64,000 nucleotides of DNA from Gimesia sp. (lineage in GTDB: Bacteria > Planctomycetota > Planctomycetia > Planctomycetales > Planctomycetaceae): positions 62,001-126,000 of the forward strand of contig NZ_JAVJSQ010000029.1 of NCBI RefSeq assembly GCF_040219335.1, in the 5' to 3' direction. The first letter of the stretch is position 1, and every line of letters starts with the position of its first letter. Below are positions 37,137 to 45,059 of the stretch, piece after piece. The notes beneath the pieces were generated by a model. That model saw only the letters and a list, made by a program, of their open reading frames with translations. It did no database searches and was not told the origin of the DNA. Position numbers and translations under genes: made by a program.

Positions 37137-39130
37137 AAGTCTTACTAGCTACCAGTCAGAGTCTACCATTACTGTTTGCAGCAGATGAAACCGGCCCCGA
37201 TGCGGCGCTGATTTCCTTTATGATCTATACGCTGGCGGTCTTCGTACTCGCGGCCCTTTCTAATCAGCTGCTCAAAAGCAAGAGCTTTCTCAGTGAGTAC
37301 TTCCTGGGAAGTCGTGGCCTGGGGGTCTGGGCCTTCGCTTTGACCTTTGCTGCCACCAGCAGTTCGGGCGGCAGTTTTACCGGGTTTCCTTCCAAGATTT
37401 ACTCGCACGGCTGGATCCTCGCCTTGTGGATCGGCAGTTACATGGTCGTCCCGATCTGTACGATGGGTTTGATCGGGAAACGATTAAACCAGATCGCACG
37501 GCGCTCCGGTTCGATTACGGTTCCTGACGTGATTCGCGACCGCTTTCACAGTCCCATTCTGGGTTTGATGGCCGTCTCGCTGATCGTGTTCTTCATGTCG
37601 TTTAACCTGGTGGCCCAGTTCAAAGCGGGCAGTCTGATTCTGCAGACACTGCTCGATGGCGTCGCTGTCTTTGAGAGCACCGCCGATGGTCTGGCCCAGG
37701 CTGTCTCGGGTATTCCTTTTCTCTCTGATGGAGTGAGTCCGGAATACCTGCTCTGCCTGTTGGTGTTTGGTATCGCCGTGATTGTTTATACAACGTATGG
37801 TGGTTTCCATGCGGTGGTCTGGACCGACGTGATGCAGGGGATTGTGATGGTGATCGGTGTGATCATCATGCTCCCCCTGGCAATTTCACAGGCAGGCGGA
37901 CTGGAGAACACCACTAAGCTGATGGCGAAAATGACGCCTCCCCGCTATTCCGCTGCGGACAAAGGGGGGATCACGCTAACCCTGGATCAGCCTGCTGAGG
38001 CAGACATGCGAATTGAGGTTGGCACCTGGATTACAGACAAGCCGATTGAAAGCTCGAAAGTCCCTCTGTTGTTCCGGGTGACCGCTGCCTCAGAAATTCC
38101 GGCTGGGAAAACCACGGTGGATGAGGTGAAAGTCATTCAGCTGACAACGCTGGAAGACATCGACCGCATTTTGAAACGGAAAGAACAGGAGAATTTCCTC
38201 AGCGGAGTGAGTGTCTCCAACATCGATCTGGTGCAGTATGCCTACGGAGAGGAAGCAAGCCAGCAGGGGTCTTACGTTGTCGGTCCGGGGCCGAGTCCTG
38301 CCAGTAATAATGGGTTTCTGCCTTTAAGCCTGGCGATCTCGTTCTTCTTCATGTGGGCGATTTCCGGAACGGGGCAGCCTGCGAATATGGTGCGTCTGAT
38401 GGCGTTCCGCGATACGAAAACGCTGCAGCGTTCGATTTGTACCGTGGCCATCTACTATACCCTGATTTACTTCCCACTGGTGGTGATCTTCTGTTGTGCC
38501 CGGGTTATTTTGCCGGGGATGGAAGGCGAATCCGACCGCATCATGCCGGCGATGGCCGTCTATCTGACGGAGAACATCGGCATGGGCTGGCTGGCTGGTC
38601 TGCTGGTGGCGGCACCGTTTGCCGCTGTGATGTCGACCGTAGACAGCTTCTTGTTGCTGATTTCCTCCGCCTGGGTTCGCGACGTGTATCAGCGGAATAT
38701 CAATCCCGAAGCCAGCGAGAAGACGATTAAAATGCTGAGTTACCTGGCGACCTTTGTCGTTGGTACCGCAGCGATGATTGTGGCGATCAATCCACCTCAG
38801 TTCCTGCAGGACATTATTGTGTATGTAGGGAGTGGACTGGCGGCAAGTTTCCTGGCACCAATCGTCTATGCTCTGTACTGGCGACGTGTAAATGCCGCTG
38901 GTGCAATGGGGGCGATGGTGGGCGGTTTCGGACTGCATCTGGCGATGTACGTGACCGGATACTTCGAGAACGGCAGCTTTTTCAAACCATATCAGTTGTT
39001 CGATTTCGATCCGATCATTGTCGGTCTGTTTGGTTCCTTCATCTGTGGATTCATTGTCACGAAGCTGACTGCACCTCCGCCACAGGAACTGGTGCATAAG
39101 TTTTTCTATCAAGAGAAAGCCGGTTCCTGA
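37133..39130 (+). CDS. Sodium/solute symporter (SSS family) with large inserted loop
   Basis: A 665-residue transporter starting at TTG 37133 inside the stop of the small subunit. About thirteen helices; SSS hallmarks include FLGSRGLGVWAFALTFAATSSSGGSFTGFPSKIY (about 57-90), GGFHAVVWTDVMQGIVM (about 222-238) and GTGQPANMVRLMAF (about 417-430). Relatives take up pantothenate, proline or short-chain acids. Between about residues 258 and 395 there is an insert of roughly 135 polar residues (ITLTLDQPAEADMRIEV..., EDIDRILKRKEQENFLSG...), probably a folded beta domain on one membrane face. Standard PanF- or PutP-type members (about 480-500) lack it. The downstream amidohydrolase and D-threonine-aldolase-like genes suggest the substrate is an amino-acid derivative or lactone. 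Confidence 0.88.
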   Translation: MKVLLATSQSLPLLFAADETGPDAALISFMIYTLAVFVLAALSNQLLKSKSFLSEYFLGSRGLGVWAFALTFAATSSSGGSFTGFPSKIYSHGWILALWIGSYMVVPICTMGLIGKRLNQIARRSGSITVPDVIRDRFHSPILGLMAVSLIVFFMSFNLVAQFKAGSLILQTLLDGVAVFESTADGLAQAVSGIPFLSDGVSPEYLLCLLVFGIAVIVYTTYGGFHAVVWTDVMQGIVMVIGVIIMLPLAISQAGGLENTTKLMAKMTPPRYSAADKGGITLTLDQPAEADMRIEVGTWITDKPIESSKVPLLFRVTAASEIPAGKTTVDEVKVIQLTTLEDIDRILKRKEQENFLSGVSVSNIDLVQYAYGEEASQQGSYVVGPGPSPASNNGFLPLSLAISFFFMWAISGTGQPANMVRLMAFRDTKTLQRSICTVAIYYTLIYFPLVVIFCCARVILPGMEGESDRIMPAMAVYLTENIGMGWLAGLLVAAPFAAVMSTVDSFLLLISSAWVRDVYQRNINPEASEKTIKMLSYLATFVVGTAAMIVAINPPQFLQDIIVYVGSGLAASFLAPIVYALYWRRVNAAGAMGAMVGGFGLHLAMYVTGYFENGSFFKPYQLFDFDPIIVGLFGSFICGFIVTKLTAPPPQELVHKFFYQEKAGS

Positions 39131-39175
39131 GCCGACTTTGTCCAACGGGTTTCTGACTCTTTTGAGGATCATGCT

Positions 39176-40015
39176 ATGGAATATATCGACGCACATTCGC
39201 ATGTCTGGACTCCTGACGTCAAAAAATACCCCCTGGCGCCCGGGTATAAGGTCGCGGATATGCAGCCTCCCAGTTTCACCGCGGAAGAGCTGCAGGTAGA
39301 AATGATGCCGGTCGGTGTGAACCGGGTCGTGCTGATTCAGATGTCCTTCTACGGTTTTGACAACAGCTACATGCTGGACTGCATGGCCAAGTATCCGGGA
39401 ATGTTTTCCGGTGTGGCTGTGATCGACCAGAAGGGGGACAACCCGACGCCGAAGATGCTGGACCTCAAGAAAAAGGGAGTACGTGGCTTCCGGATTGCAC
39501 CGAAGACGAAGAAGGTAGGCGAGTGGCTGGACGGTGCGTGCATGGAAGAGATGTGGACGACCGGTGCAAAAGAAGGTATGGCCATGTGCTGCCTGATGAA
39601 TCCCAACGGGCTGCCAGCACTGGATAAAATGTGTCAAAAGCATCGCGACACGACCGTGGTGATCGACCATCTGGCACGGATTGGTGTGACCGGCAAGATC
39701 GAGCCTGAAGAAGTCGACGCGTTGTGTAAGATGGCCAAGCATCCTAACGTTTATGTCAAAGTTTCTGCCTTTTACGCCCTGGGCAAGAAGCAGATGCCCT
39801 ACCATGATCTGGCGCCACTCATTAAAAAGGTGTATCAGGCCTTTGGTGCTAAACGCCTGATGTGGGCTACCGACTGCCCCTACCAGGTGCAGGGACCCCA
39901 TACTTACAAGGCGTCGATCGATCTGATCAAGAATGGACTGCCGTTCCTGTCGGATGACGACAAATCATGGATTCTGGAGAAGACAGCTGAACATGTCTTT
40001 TTCCAGGGCATTTAA
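39176..40015 (+). CDS. Amidohydrolase-2 family TIM-barrel hydrolase
   Basis: A 279-residue metal-dependent hydrolase. The first metal site is DAHSHVW (His7, His9). VVIDHLARIGVTGK (about 161) carries the later His, and WATDCPYQV (about 239) supplies the catalytic Asp. The overall layout suits the amidohydrolase-2 family, whose members open lactones (fuconolactonase, muconolactone-type hydrolase) or decarboxylate aromatic acids. The start is well supported (GAGGATCATGCT). It follows the symporter by 45 bp and precedes a D-threonine-aldolase-like gene by 24 bp, so uptake, ring opening and cleavage of one compound is a reasonable reading of the operon. Confidence 0.85.
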   Translation: MEYIDAHSHVWTPDVKKYPLAPGYKVADMQPPSFTAEELQVEMMPVGVNRVVLIQMSFYGFDNSYMLDCMAKYPGMFSGVAVIDQKGDNPTPKMLDLKKKGVRGFRIAPKTKKVGEWLDGACMEEMWTTGAKEGMAMCCLMNPNGLPALDKMCQKHRDTTVVIDHLARIGVTGKIEPEEVDALCKMAKHPNVYVKVSAFYALGKKQMPYHDLAPLIKKVYQAFGAKRLMWATDCPYQVQGPHTYKASIDLIKNGLPFLSDDDKSWILEKTAEHVFFQGI

Positions 40016-40039
40016 CAGAAACGTGAATCAGGTTTGCTC

Positions 40040-41155
40040 ATGGATGCATGCTATCAGATAGAGGATACCAGTCAGATTATCTCTCCCGGGATGATCATTT
40101 TCAAAGATCTCGTGGAAGAGAATTTAAAGCAGATGATTGCACTGGTGGGGAACCCCGACCGGCTGCGGCCGCATTGCAAGACCCATAAGATGCGGGAAGT
40201 CATTGAGTTGGAACTCTCGCTGGGCATCAAGAAGCACAAGGCGGCGACCTTTGCTGAAGCGGAGATGCTGGCCGAGACTGGCGTTAAAGATATCTGCCTG
40301 GCTTACAATCTGGTAGGCCCCAATATCGCGCGGGCCATTGAGTTCCGCACACGCTGGCCCGATGTGTCGTTACAGGTAACCGCCGATCATCCTACCCCCA
40401 TCGAACAGCTGGGAACCGCGATGACCGAAGCAGGTCTCGAAATCGAAGTTCTGCTCGATCTGAATACCGGGCAGAACCGGACCGGGATTGTACCCGGAGA
40501 CGCAGCGGTAGAACTTTACCAGCTGATTGCGAATACCCCCGGTCTGATTCCCGCAGGTCTGCACGTTTATGACGGTCAGAATCATCAGGTGGATTTCCAT
40601 GAGCGAGAAGTCGCCGTCAAGGAGGTCTGGCATCATGTTTCCAGGCTGCGTGATCAACTCCTGCTTGAGGGATTGAAGGTCCCCCGGATTGTCGCGGGCG
40701 CGACCGGTTCTTTTCCGATCTTCGCCAGTATTGATGATCCCGCGATTGAAGTCTGTCCCGGAACCTGTGTCTTTCACGACGTCGGGTACGGCGAACTCTT
40801 TCCCGATCTGAAATTCAAACCGGCGGCGATGGTTCTGACACGTGTGATCAGTCGGCCTGGTCCCGACCGGGTTACGTTTGACCTGGGTTATAAAGCGATT
40901 GCTTCGGACCCTGCGATGGAAGGCCGCTGTCGGTTCCCCGATCTGCCCGATGCCAAACCGGTACTGCAGAATGAAGAGCACCTGGTTGTGTTGAGTGAGC
41001 GGGCAGGGGAGTTTCAGCCGGGCGACGAGCTGCTGGCCATTCCCCGCCATGTCTGTCCGACCTCGGCTCTGCACAAATCGGTAACGGTTGTCAGCGGCGG
41101 TAAAGTGATCGGTCAGTGGAATGTGGCTGCCCGGGATCGCTTCATCACCGTCTGA
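40040..41155 (+). CDS. D-threonine aldolase/D-serine dehydratase-like PLP enzyme
   Basis: A 371-residue fold-type III PLP enzyme from ATG 40040 (CAGG seven bases upstream; TTG two codons earlier is possible). The PLP lysine lies in RPHCKTHK (Lys47). DLNTGQNRTGI (about 151-161) and GATGSFPI (about 225) contribute to the cofactor site. The C-terminal IPRHVCPTSAL (about 333) supplies the metal ligands (His and Cys) used by D-threonine aldolases and D-serine dehydratases. These enzymes cleave D-beta-hydroxy amino acids to glycine plus aldehyde, or deaminate D-serine. As the last gene of the symporter operon, it probably acts on the imported compound. Confidence 0.88.
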   Translation: MDACYQIEDTSQIISPGMIIFKDLVEENLKQMIALVGNPDRLRPHCKTHKMREVIELELSLGIKKHKAATFAEAEMLAETGVKDICLAYNLVGPNIARAIEFRTRWPDVSLQVTADHPTPIEQLGTAMTEAGLEIEVLLDLNTGQNRTGIVPGDAAVELYQLIANTPGLIPAGLHVYDGQNHQVDFHEREVAVKEVWHHVSRLRDQLLLEGLKVPRIVAGATGSFPIFASIDDPAIEVCPGTCVFHDVGYGELFPDLKFKPAAMVLTRVISRPGPDRVTFDLGYKAIASDPAMEGRCRFPDLPDAKPVLQNEEHLVVLSERAGEFQPGDELLAIPRHVCPTSALHKSVTVVSGGKVIGQWNVAARDRFITV

Positions 41156-41242
41156 GTTGCACTGAGCTCATACTTCCATGCAAACGAATCTAAACCCCTG
41201 GAGGCGATCCCGAACTGCCTCTGACTGTCAACGAGTCGAATC

Positions 41243-42127
41243 ATGTCTGAACTGCGCCAACAAACGGGAATTCCGGAACTGGATGAAATGCTGTCGGGGG
41301 GATTACTGCCTGGAAAGCTGACAGTGGTTCTGGGGGCGACCGGCATTGGAAAAACGCAACTGGGACTGCAGTATGCCCAGGCAGGACTCGCCCAGGAAGG
41401 GGAGACCGGGATTCTGTTCGATATGGCGACCCGCGGCGATTCACAGAGTCATGAGGATTATGCAGAGCGTCTGTTTCAATGGAAACTGCGGGAACAACTC
41501 GTCGATGAGGTTTTTGACCTGGAACAGATCTGGGAGCGGGAACAGGCACGCAAGGATTATCAGCATCTCTTCCGCCAGAGTGGCCGCCGGGTGACCCGCC
41601 GGGATATGGAACTGGACGAGTGGAAGGAATGGAAGCTGGAATTTGTCAAAAAGCTGGATGCAGCAATCGCGTATTTCTATGCCAATTTTGTGCATGGTGT
41701 CCGGCGTACAGTGATTGACGGGATCGAACCGACCGAACGTCCCAGTGATTCCTTTCAGTTCCATGCCTTCGAATACGTCTACCATCAGATCCTGCGCAAA
41801 GAATACGACTGGGTGGCTCGCGATCTGTTTCGGGCACAGTTTCGCAGTCAGCAGGAGCAGATTGAAGCACATCGTTACGATTGCCAGCAGATCGGCTGTC
41901 TGTTGCTGTTAACCACGCATGAGGTAATGCTGGACGATCTGATTCAGCGTCCCATCGAAAGTGGTGACGTCCTGTCCAATGCCAATACGATCATCCTGAT
42001 GGGTAAGATCCGGGAAGGCAACCGGATGAGCCGGGCATTACACATCGCGAAACATCGTGGCAGTGCCGTCGATGAATCCCTGATCCCTTATGAAATCAGG
42101 GAAACAGGCCTGGAGCTGCTGTGCTGA
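41243..42127 (+). CDS. KaiC/RadA-like RecA-fold ATPase
   Basis: A 294-residue ATPase. It opens as in KaiC-type proteins, [33 protein letters not shown], with Walker A GATGIGKT at 31-38. The middle (about 75-150) is a charged helical insert ([28 protein letters not shown]) between Walker A and Walker B, unlike the compact KaiC domain. Walker B is [10 protein letters not shown] (about 156). [13 protein letters not shown] (about 220) and [28 protein letters not shown] (about 246-273) are close to the KaiC end of the fold. Many planctomycetes carry single-domain KaiC-like ATPases of unknown role in signalling. It could interact with the HDOD protein that follows. Confidence 0.75.
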   Translation: MSELRQQTGIPELDEMLSGGLLPGKLTVVLGATGIGKTQLGLQYAQAGLAQEGETGILFDMATRGDSQSHEDYAERLFQWKLREQLVDEVFDLEQIWEREQARKDYQHLFRQSGRRVTRRDMELDEWKEWKLEFVKKLDAAIAYFYANFVHGVRRTVIDGIEPTERPSDSFQFHAFEYVYHQILRKEYDWVARDLFRAQFRSQQEQIEAHRYDCQQIGCLLLLTTHEVMLDDLIQRPIESGDVLSNANTIILMGKIREGNRMSRALHIAKHRGSAVDESLIPYEIRETGLELLC

Positions 42128-42369
42128 AGCCAGGCGGCCAGAAATTCGGATCTTGAGGAGGGATTTCTCTGGACTGCAGGTTCTGGCCATTCGCATTATA
42201 AAAGTGCTGACCGTTACGACTGGAAGAGTCCCGGCCGAGAATCCAAAAATCGGTTCGTATGCTCCAGTTTCTGCCGTTCCCTGCTGCTCTCAAAGATAGA
42301 TTTTCGACGAGGTTCCCCTCAAGGGGCAGAACATATATAGAGAGCCTGAGAACAGAGAGAAGGACGGTC

Positions 42370-43233
42370 ATGTTAGTTGATAATTGTTTAGACCCGGGCG
42401 ATCTTGCAGACGCCTTTGTTCAACGTCTGGATCGATTACATTCCGCACCCAAGGTCGCACAGCAGGTGCTGCAACTGACCCGCGATCCTGAGAGCCGGAT
42501 CGATGATATTGTAAACTGTATCGAACACGATCCGGGGCTGGCTGCCAAAATTCTGCAGGTAGTCAATTCAGCCAAGTACGGTGTATCACGCCGGATTACG
42601 AGCATCAAACATGCTGTATCCTATCTGGGCAAAGATGCCATTCGGATGCTGACAGTCAGCTTTTCCATGGTGGAATCACTGACCAAACGGAGTAAGGGGC
42701 GAATCTTCGCCGATTACTGGCAGCGTGCATTGACGATTGCCTCGATTTCGTCTCATCTGGCAGACCATCATAAATGTCTTAAGAAAGATGAAACCTACAC
42801 AGCCGGCCTGCTGGCGGATGTGGGGATTCTCGTGTTTTCCCAGGTTGAGCGGGAACAGTACAGCCTGATCTATGAAAGCTATCCGCACGGCGAAGCGCTG
42901 GTCAAAGGCGAACGTCAGTTCTTCGGATTTGACCATGCTCTGCTGGGCGCACGCCTGATGGATTTCTGGGATCTCCCACATGAAATGGTGGTGGCGATTG
43001 AACATCACCATGATACTGGTCAGCACGGTTGTCCATTGGGAATGGCGCTCCGGACGGGTAGTCTCTTGGCTGGCTCCTTATGGAACCGGAATTCAGAGGA
43101 GTTCGCCGAAGCGGAAGATCTGCTGATCTCTTTCTTTGACTTCGAAGAACCACAAATCGAACAGATGATCGAAGAATGCCGGGCAGATATTGCTGAAAGT
43201 GCCGAGTTCTTCGGTGTGAATCTCGAAGGCTGA
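42370..43233 (+). CDS. HDOD-domain signalling protein
   Basis: A 287-residue protein from ATG 42370 (AGAAGGA upstream; the open frame begins at 42259 with a doubtful extension). The HDOD domain covers about 12-210: RLDRLHSAPKVAQQVLQLTRDPESRIDDIVNCIEHDPGLAAKILQVVNSAKYGVSRRITSIKHAVSYLGKDAI is the classic start, and HALLGARLMDFWDLPHEMVVAIEHHH (about 192-217) the later helices. HDOD proteins are inactive relatives of HD-GYP phosphodiesterases that bind partners in two-component, motility and c-di-GMP pathways. It lies 1.2 kb before csrA and the flagellar genes, but a strong terminator stands between, so a functional link is only possible. Confidence 0.88.
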   Translation: MLVDNCLDPGDLADAFVQRLDRLHSAPKVAQQVLQLTRDPESRIDDIVNCIEHDPGLAAKILQVVNSAKYGVSRRITSIKHAVSYLGKDAIRMLTVSFSMVESLTKRSKGRIFADYWQRALTIASISSHLADHHKCLKKDETYTAGLLADVGILVFSQVEREQYSLIYESYPHGEALVKGERQFFGFDHALLGARLMDFWDLPHEMVVAIEHHHDTGQHGCPLGMALRTGSLLAGSLWNRNSEEFAEAEDLLISFFDFEEPQIEQMIEECRADIAESAEFFGVNLEG

Positions 43234-43282
43234 ACGCATTGTATACAGTGTGCCTTCAGTTCTGAATCGATATTGAAATAAT

Positions 43283-43318
43283 AAAGCCCCGCACGCTGGA
43301 AAGCGTGCGGGGCTTTTT
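43283..43318. terminator. Strong bidirectional terminator
   Basis: AAAGCCCCGCACGCT, GGAA loop, exact reverse complement, then TTTTT: a perfect 15-bp GC-rich stem between the HDOD gene and a convergent gene. The minus-strand copy also ends in a T-run (TTTATTATT). Confidence 0.9.
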
Positions 43319-43350
43319 ATATCGCTGATCATATCAGGATTGATAGAAGA

Positions 43351-44010
43351 CTATTTACGTCTGCCTTTGGGATTGTTCTCTGCCTGGTATGTTTCCTGGA
43401 TCACCTGCAGCAACTCTGTCTGCGTATAGATCATGTCTGTCGGCTGGTTGAAGCCTTTGCCGGTTTTGGTCTGGGATAGGTATTTTCCCAGGTTCTTACC
43501 CCCTTTGGTGGTGGTCATGTATTCAATCATCGTGTAACCGCCGGGGGAGTCGATGAACTCTTTGATTCGTCGTTTACCATACGGCATCTTGAGCAGATGA
43601 TCGAGGCGATCGTAGCCGCCCGGCATCTTCGCGATTTTACGCATGAATTTGACGCCTTTGGGAGTACTCAGCTGTGAAGCAAGAAAATCGCCGTTGGTAT
43701 GCATCCGACTCAGAATCGCTTTTTCTGCTCTGACCTTCCAGCCAGCCTGCTGCAGTTCCCGAAACAGAGGTTTGACGTCATTGCTGGTCAGCAGATCACC
43801 GGATTCATAGCCTTTGCGATTTGTGAAATACTCCCGGGCTATGCTCATGACTTCTGAGAGCTCAGGAAGTTTTTGGGGAGGCATGGCGTCGTCAGGAATC
43901 ACTTCGGGCAGTGCCGTGCCCTTTGGGGGGTCTGCAGCCTGGAGTGTGGGTGGAATGCACAGGCCTGCTAAAATAAGTGCGGTCAGGTAAGACCTTGGAA
44001 CGAGTGGCAT
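43351..44010 (-). CDS. Secreted protein of unknown function
   Basis: A 219-residue exported protein (signal peptide to about LQAADP). The mature part has a proline-rich start and then a helical domain (LSEVMSIAREYFTNRKGYESGDLLTSNDVKPLF, about 50-82). It continues with Gly- and Lys-rich repeats such as MPGGYDRLDHLLKMPYGKRRIKEFIDSPGGYTMIEYM (about 128-165), where the P-G-G-Y phrase occurs twice. I cannot assign a family. It is divergent from csrA and shares with it a 411-bp upstream region that contains a long inverted repeat. Confidence 0.65.
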   Translation of the reverse strand: MPLVPRSYLTALILAGLCIPPTLQAADPPKGTALPEVIPDDAMPPQKLPELSEVMSIAREYFTNRKGYESGDLLTSNDVKPLFRELQQAGWKVRAEKAILSRMHTNGDFLASQLSTPKGVKFMRKIAKMPGGYDRLDHLLKMPYGKRRIKEFIDSPGGYTMIEYMTTTKGGKNLGKYLSQTKTGKGFNQPTDMIYTQTELLQVIQETYQAENNPKGRRK

Positions 44011-44146
44011 GGGACTTTCCCCCTGGACAGGTGACTTAATAGTAGGATTGAGCTTCGGATTGCGTTACCAGCATATATCGACCATTGGCCTGAATGGCTC
44101 GCAGTCAGGTTTGTGTTTCGATCTACTGCAAGTTTACCACACTGCT

Positions 44147-44189
44147 GCAAAATGCTTCACTTTTGTGCCAAATTAGTGAAGCATTTTGC
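44147..44189. repeat. Long perfect inverted repeat upstream of csrA
   Basis: GCAAAATGCTTCACT, 13 bases, AGTGAAGCATTTTGC: perfect 15-base arms between divergent genes (secreted unknown on minus, csrA on plus), where no transcript should end. It is AT-rich with no T-run, so an operator for a large dimeric regulator fits better than a terminator. Confidence 0.55.
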
Positions 44190-44228
44190 GTGAATCTCAG
44201 TTCGTGTTAAACAGGATAGAATAGGGCG

Positions 44229-44254
44229 TGTGTGACGTGGCGACGCATCACACA
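44229..44254. repeat. Second inverted repeat upstream of csrA
   Basis: TGTGTGA and TCACACA with a 12-base centre that can pair further (CGT/ACG). It lies about 75 bp before the csrA -10 box. A TGTGA...TCACA spacing of this kind is typical of CRP/FNR-family sites, but the centre (12 bp between 7-base arms) is longer than the CRP consensus. Confidence 0.35.
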
Positions 44255-44327
44255 GTAAACTTTAAGGGTTATGATAAATTTTTTAAAAATTTGGATTATT
44301 CCGCAAACTGGAACCCTGTTTGCTGCG

Positions 44328-44333
44328 TATAAT
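44328..44333 (+). promoter_or_regulatory. Candidate csrA promoter (-10 box)
   Basis: A perfect TATAAT with an AT-rich stretch upstream (44272-44300) that could act as an UP element. No good -35 is visible at 16-18 bases (AAACTG at best). Transcription from about 44340 would give a leader of about 80 bases with three GGA motifs (near 44346, 44395 and the SD at about 44412). Confidence 0.45.
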
Positions 44334-44421
44334 CCCCAGAGATGGATGTAACTCTTTCACTCTACTGAGTAGGGCTTGGTTAGATTTATCAAAGGAATGA
44401 ACTCAAGAAAGGAGTCCACTG

Positions 44422-44622
44422 ATGTTAGTGCTCACGAGACGCAAGGATGAAGAGATTTTGATTAATGACAATATCTCGATCAAAGTGCTGTCAGTAAAGG
44501 GGAATCGAGTACGTCTGGGGGTGGAAGCACCTGACGACGTTCAGGTGAATCGCGCTGAAATTCGCAAGCTGGTCACCCAGTTTGAAGTCGAATGTGAGCC
44601 CCTGCAGAGCTGTGGTTTTTGA
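44422..44622 (+). CDS. csrA: Carbon storage regulator CsrA
   Basis: A 66-residue RNA-binding regulator that binds GGA motifs in mRNA leaders and alters translation, often of flagellar and carbon-storage genes. [47 protein letters not shown] follows the family from end to end: the MLVLTRR start, the VRLGVEAP strand and the VxRxEI helix start that contact RNA. The length is normal. It has a strong AAAGGAG SD. It stands at the head of the flagellar cluster, the position at which CsrA commonly works with FliW on flagellar mRNA; fliW is not in the window. Two GGA motifs in its own leader, including the SD, suggest autoregulation. Confidence 0.97.
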   Translation: MLVLTRRKDEEILINDNISIKVLSVKGNRVRLGVEAPDDVQVNRAEIRKLVTQFEVECEPLQSCGF

Positions 44623-45059
44623 TTGATCGCACTGATCGCTGATTGATCAGACACTGGTTGCTGAATAGCCACAGTGGTTGTTAATTGATCTGGCAGTGAA
44701 TTTGGGACCTTCCAGGTCAGTTTGCGACGGACCGATGCTATTATTTTTCTCTCGTGGGAACAGCTTATTGCAGTTGTTTTCCATGTTCTCTATTTGCCTT
44801 GGTTTGTCAGCAACCAACTGATCATCATTACTGATCCGGCTCTGATAGCCAGACATTTAATACGACATGCCCACACATCTCTAAGCAGCAATTGCTTGCA
44901 GATGTGAAAATAGGAAAAATAAACTCTTTTTTCCGATTATATTAAAGATACCTGTTAGCGAGTTCCGATAGATAGACGGGGGGAAGTGTCTATCGAAACT
45001 CGTTGACATCGCCATTATCTGTTTGATTCAGATGGTGGCGGTTCATAACAGGTATCTAA
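44623..45059 (+). other. csrA-flgF intergenic region
   Basis: A 437-bp gap. The first 90 bases after csrA hold TGATTGATC-type short direct repeats (44620-44665) of unknown meaning. A weak promoter candidate (TTGCAG at 44896, 18 bases, TAAACT at 44920) precedes the structured element at 44946-45057. No credible gene is seen in either strand; open frames here have no SD or coding character. Confidence 0.4.
44946..45057 (+). promoter_or_regulatory. Structured 5' leader of flgF: predicted three-way junction enclosing the ribosome-binding site
   Basis: Three nested inverted repeats form a compact predicted RNA. P1: 44946-44957 pairs exactly with 45046-45057 (AGATACCTGTTA with TAACAGGTATCT, 12 bp). 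P2: 44959-44972 pairs with 44989-45002 (13 pairs, one C-A mismatch), with the loop containing six G and GGA. P3: 45010-45021 pairs with 45029-45040 (12 pairs, two of them G-U). The joining strands are 1, 7 and 5 bases. The flgF SD (AGG, 45050-45052) sits inside the 3' strand of P1 and ATG follows at 45060, so a folded P1 would block translation. The layout is riboswitch-like, or the P2 loop may be a CsrA site. It does not match a riboswitch class I recognise. A TAAA...CCGATA pattern here also recalls a FliA promoter, with spacing two bases too long. Confidence 0.6.

Noticed and set aside
38324-39901. A 525-residue open frame on the minus strand opposite the symporter and amidohydrolase genes
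   Set aside because: It lies in the shadow of two well-supported genes, is rich in His, Gln and Arg as expected for an antisense frame of GC-rich coding DNA, and has no recognisable motif or SD.
44943-44971. A FliA (sigma28)-type promoter TAAA...CCGATA before flgF
   Set aside because: The spacing is about two bases longer than the consensus (TAAA-N15-GCCGATAA), and transcription from there would remove the P1 helix. The perfect nested repeats argue for an RNA element, but this alternative is not fully excluded.
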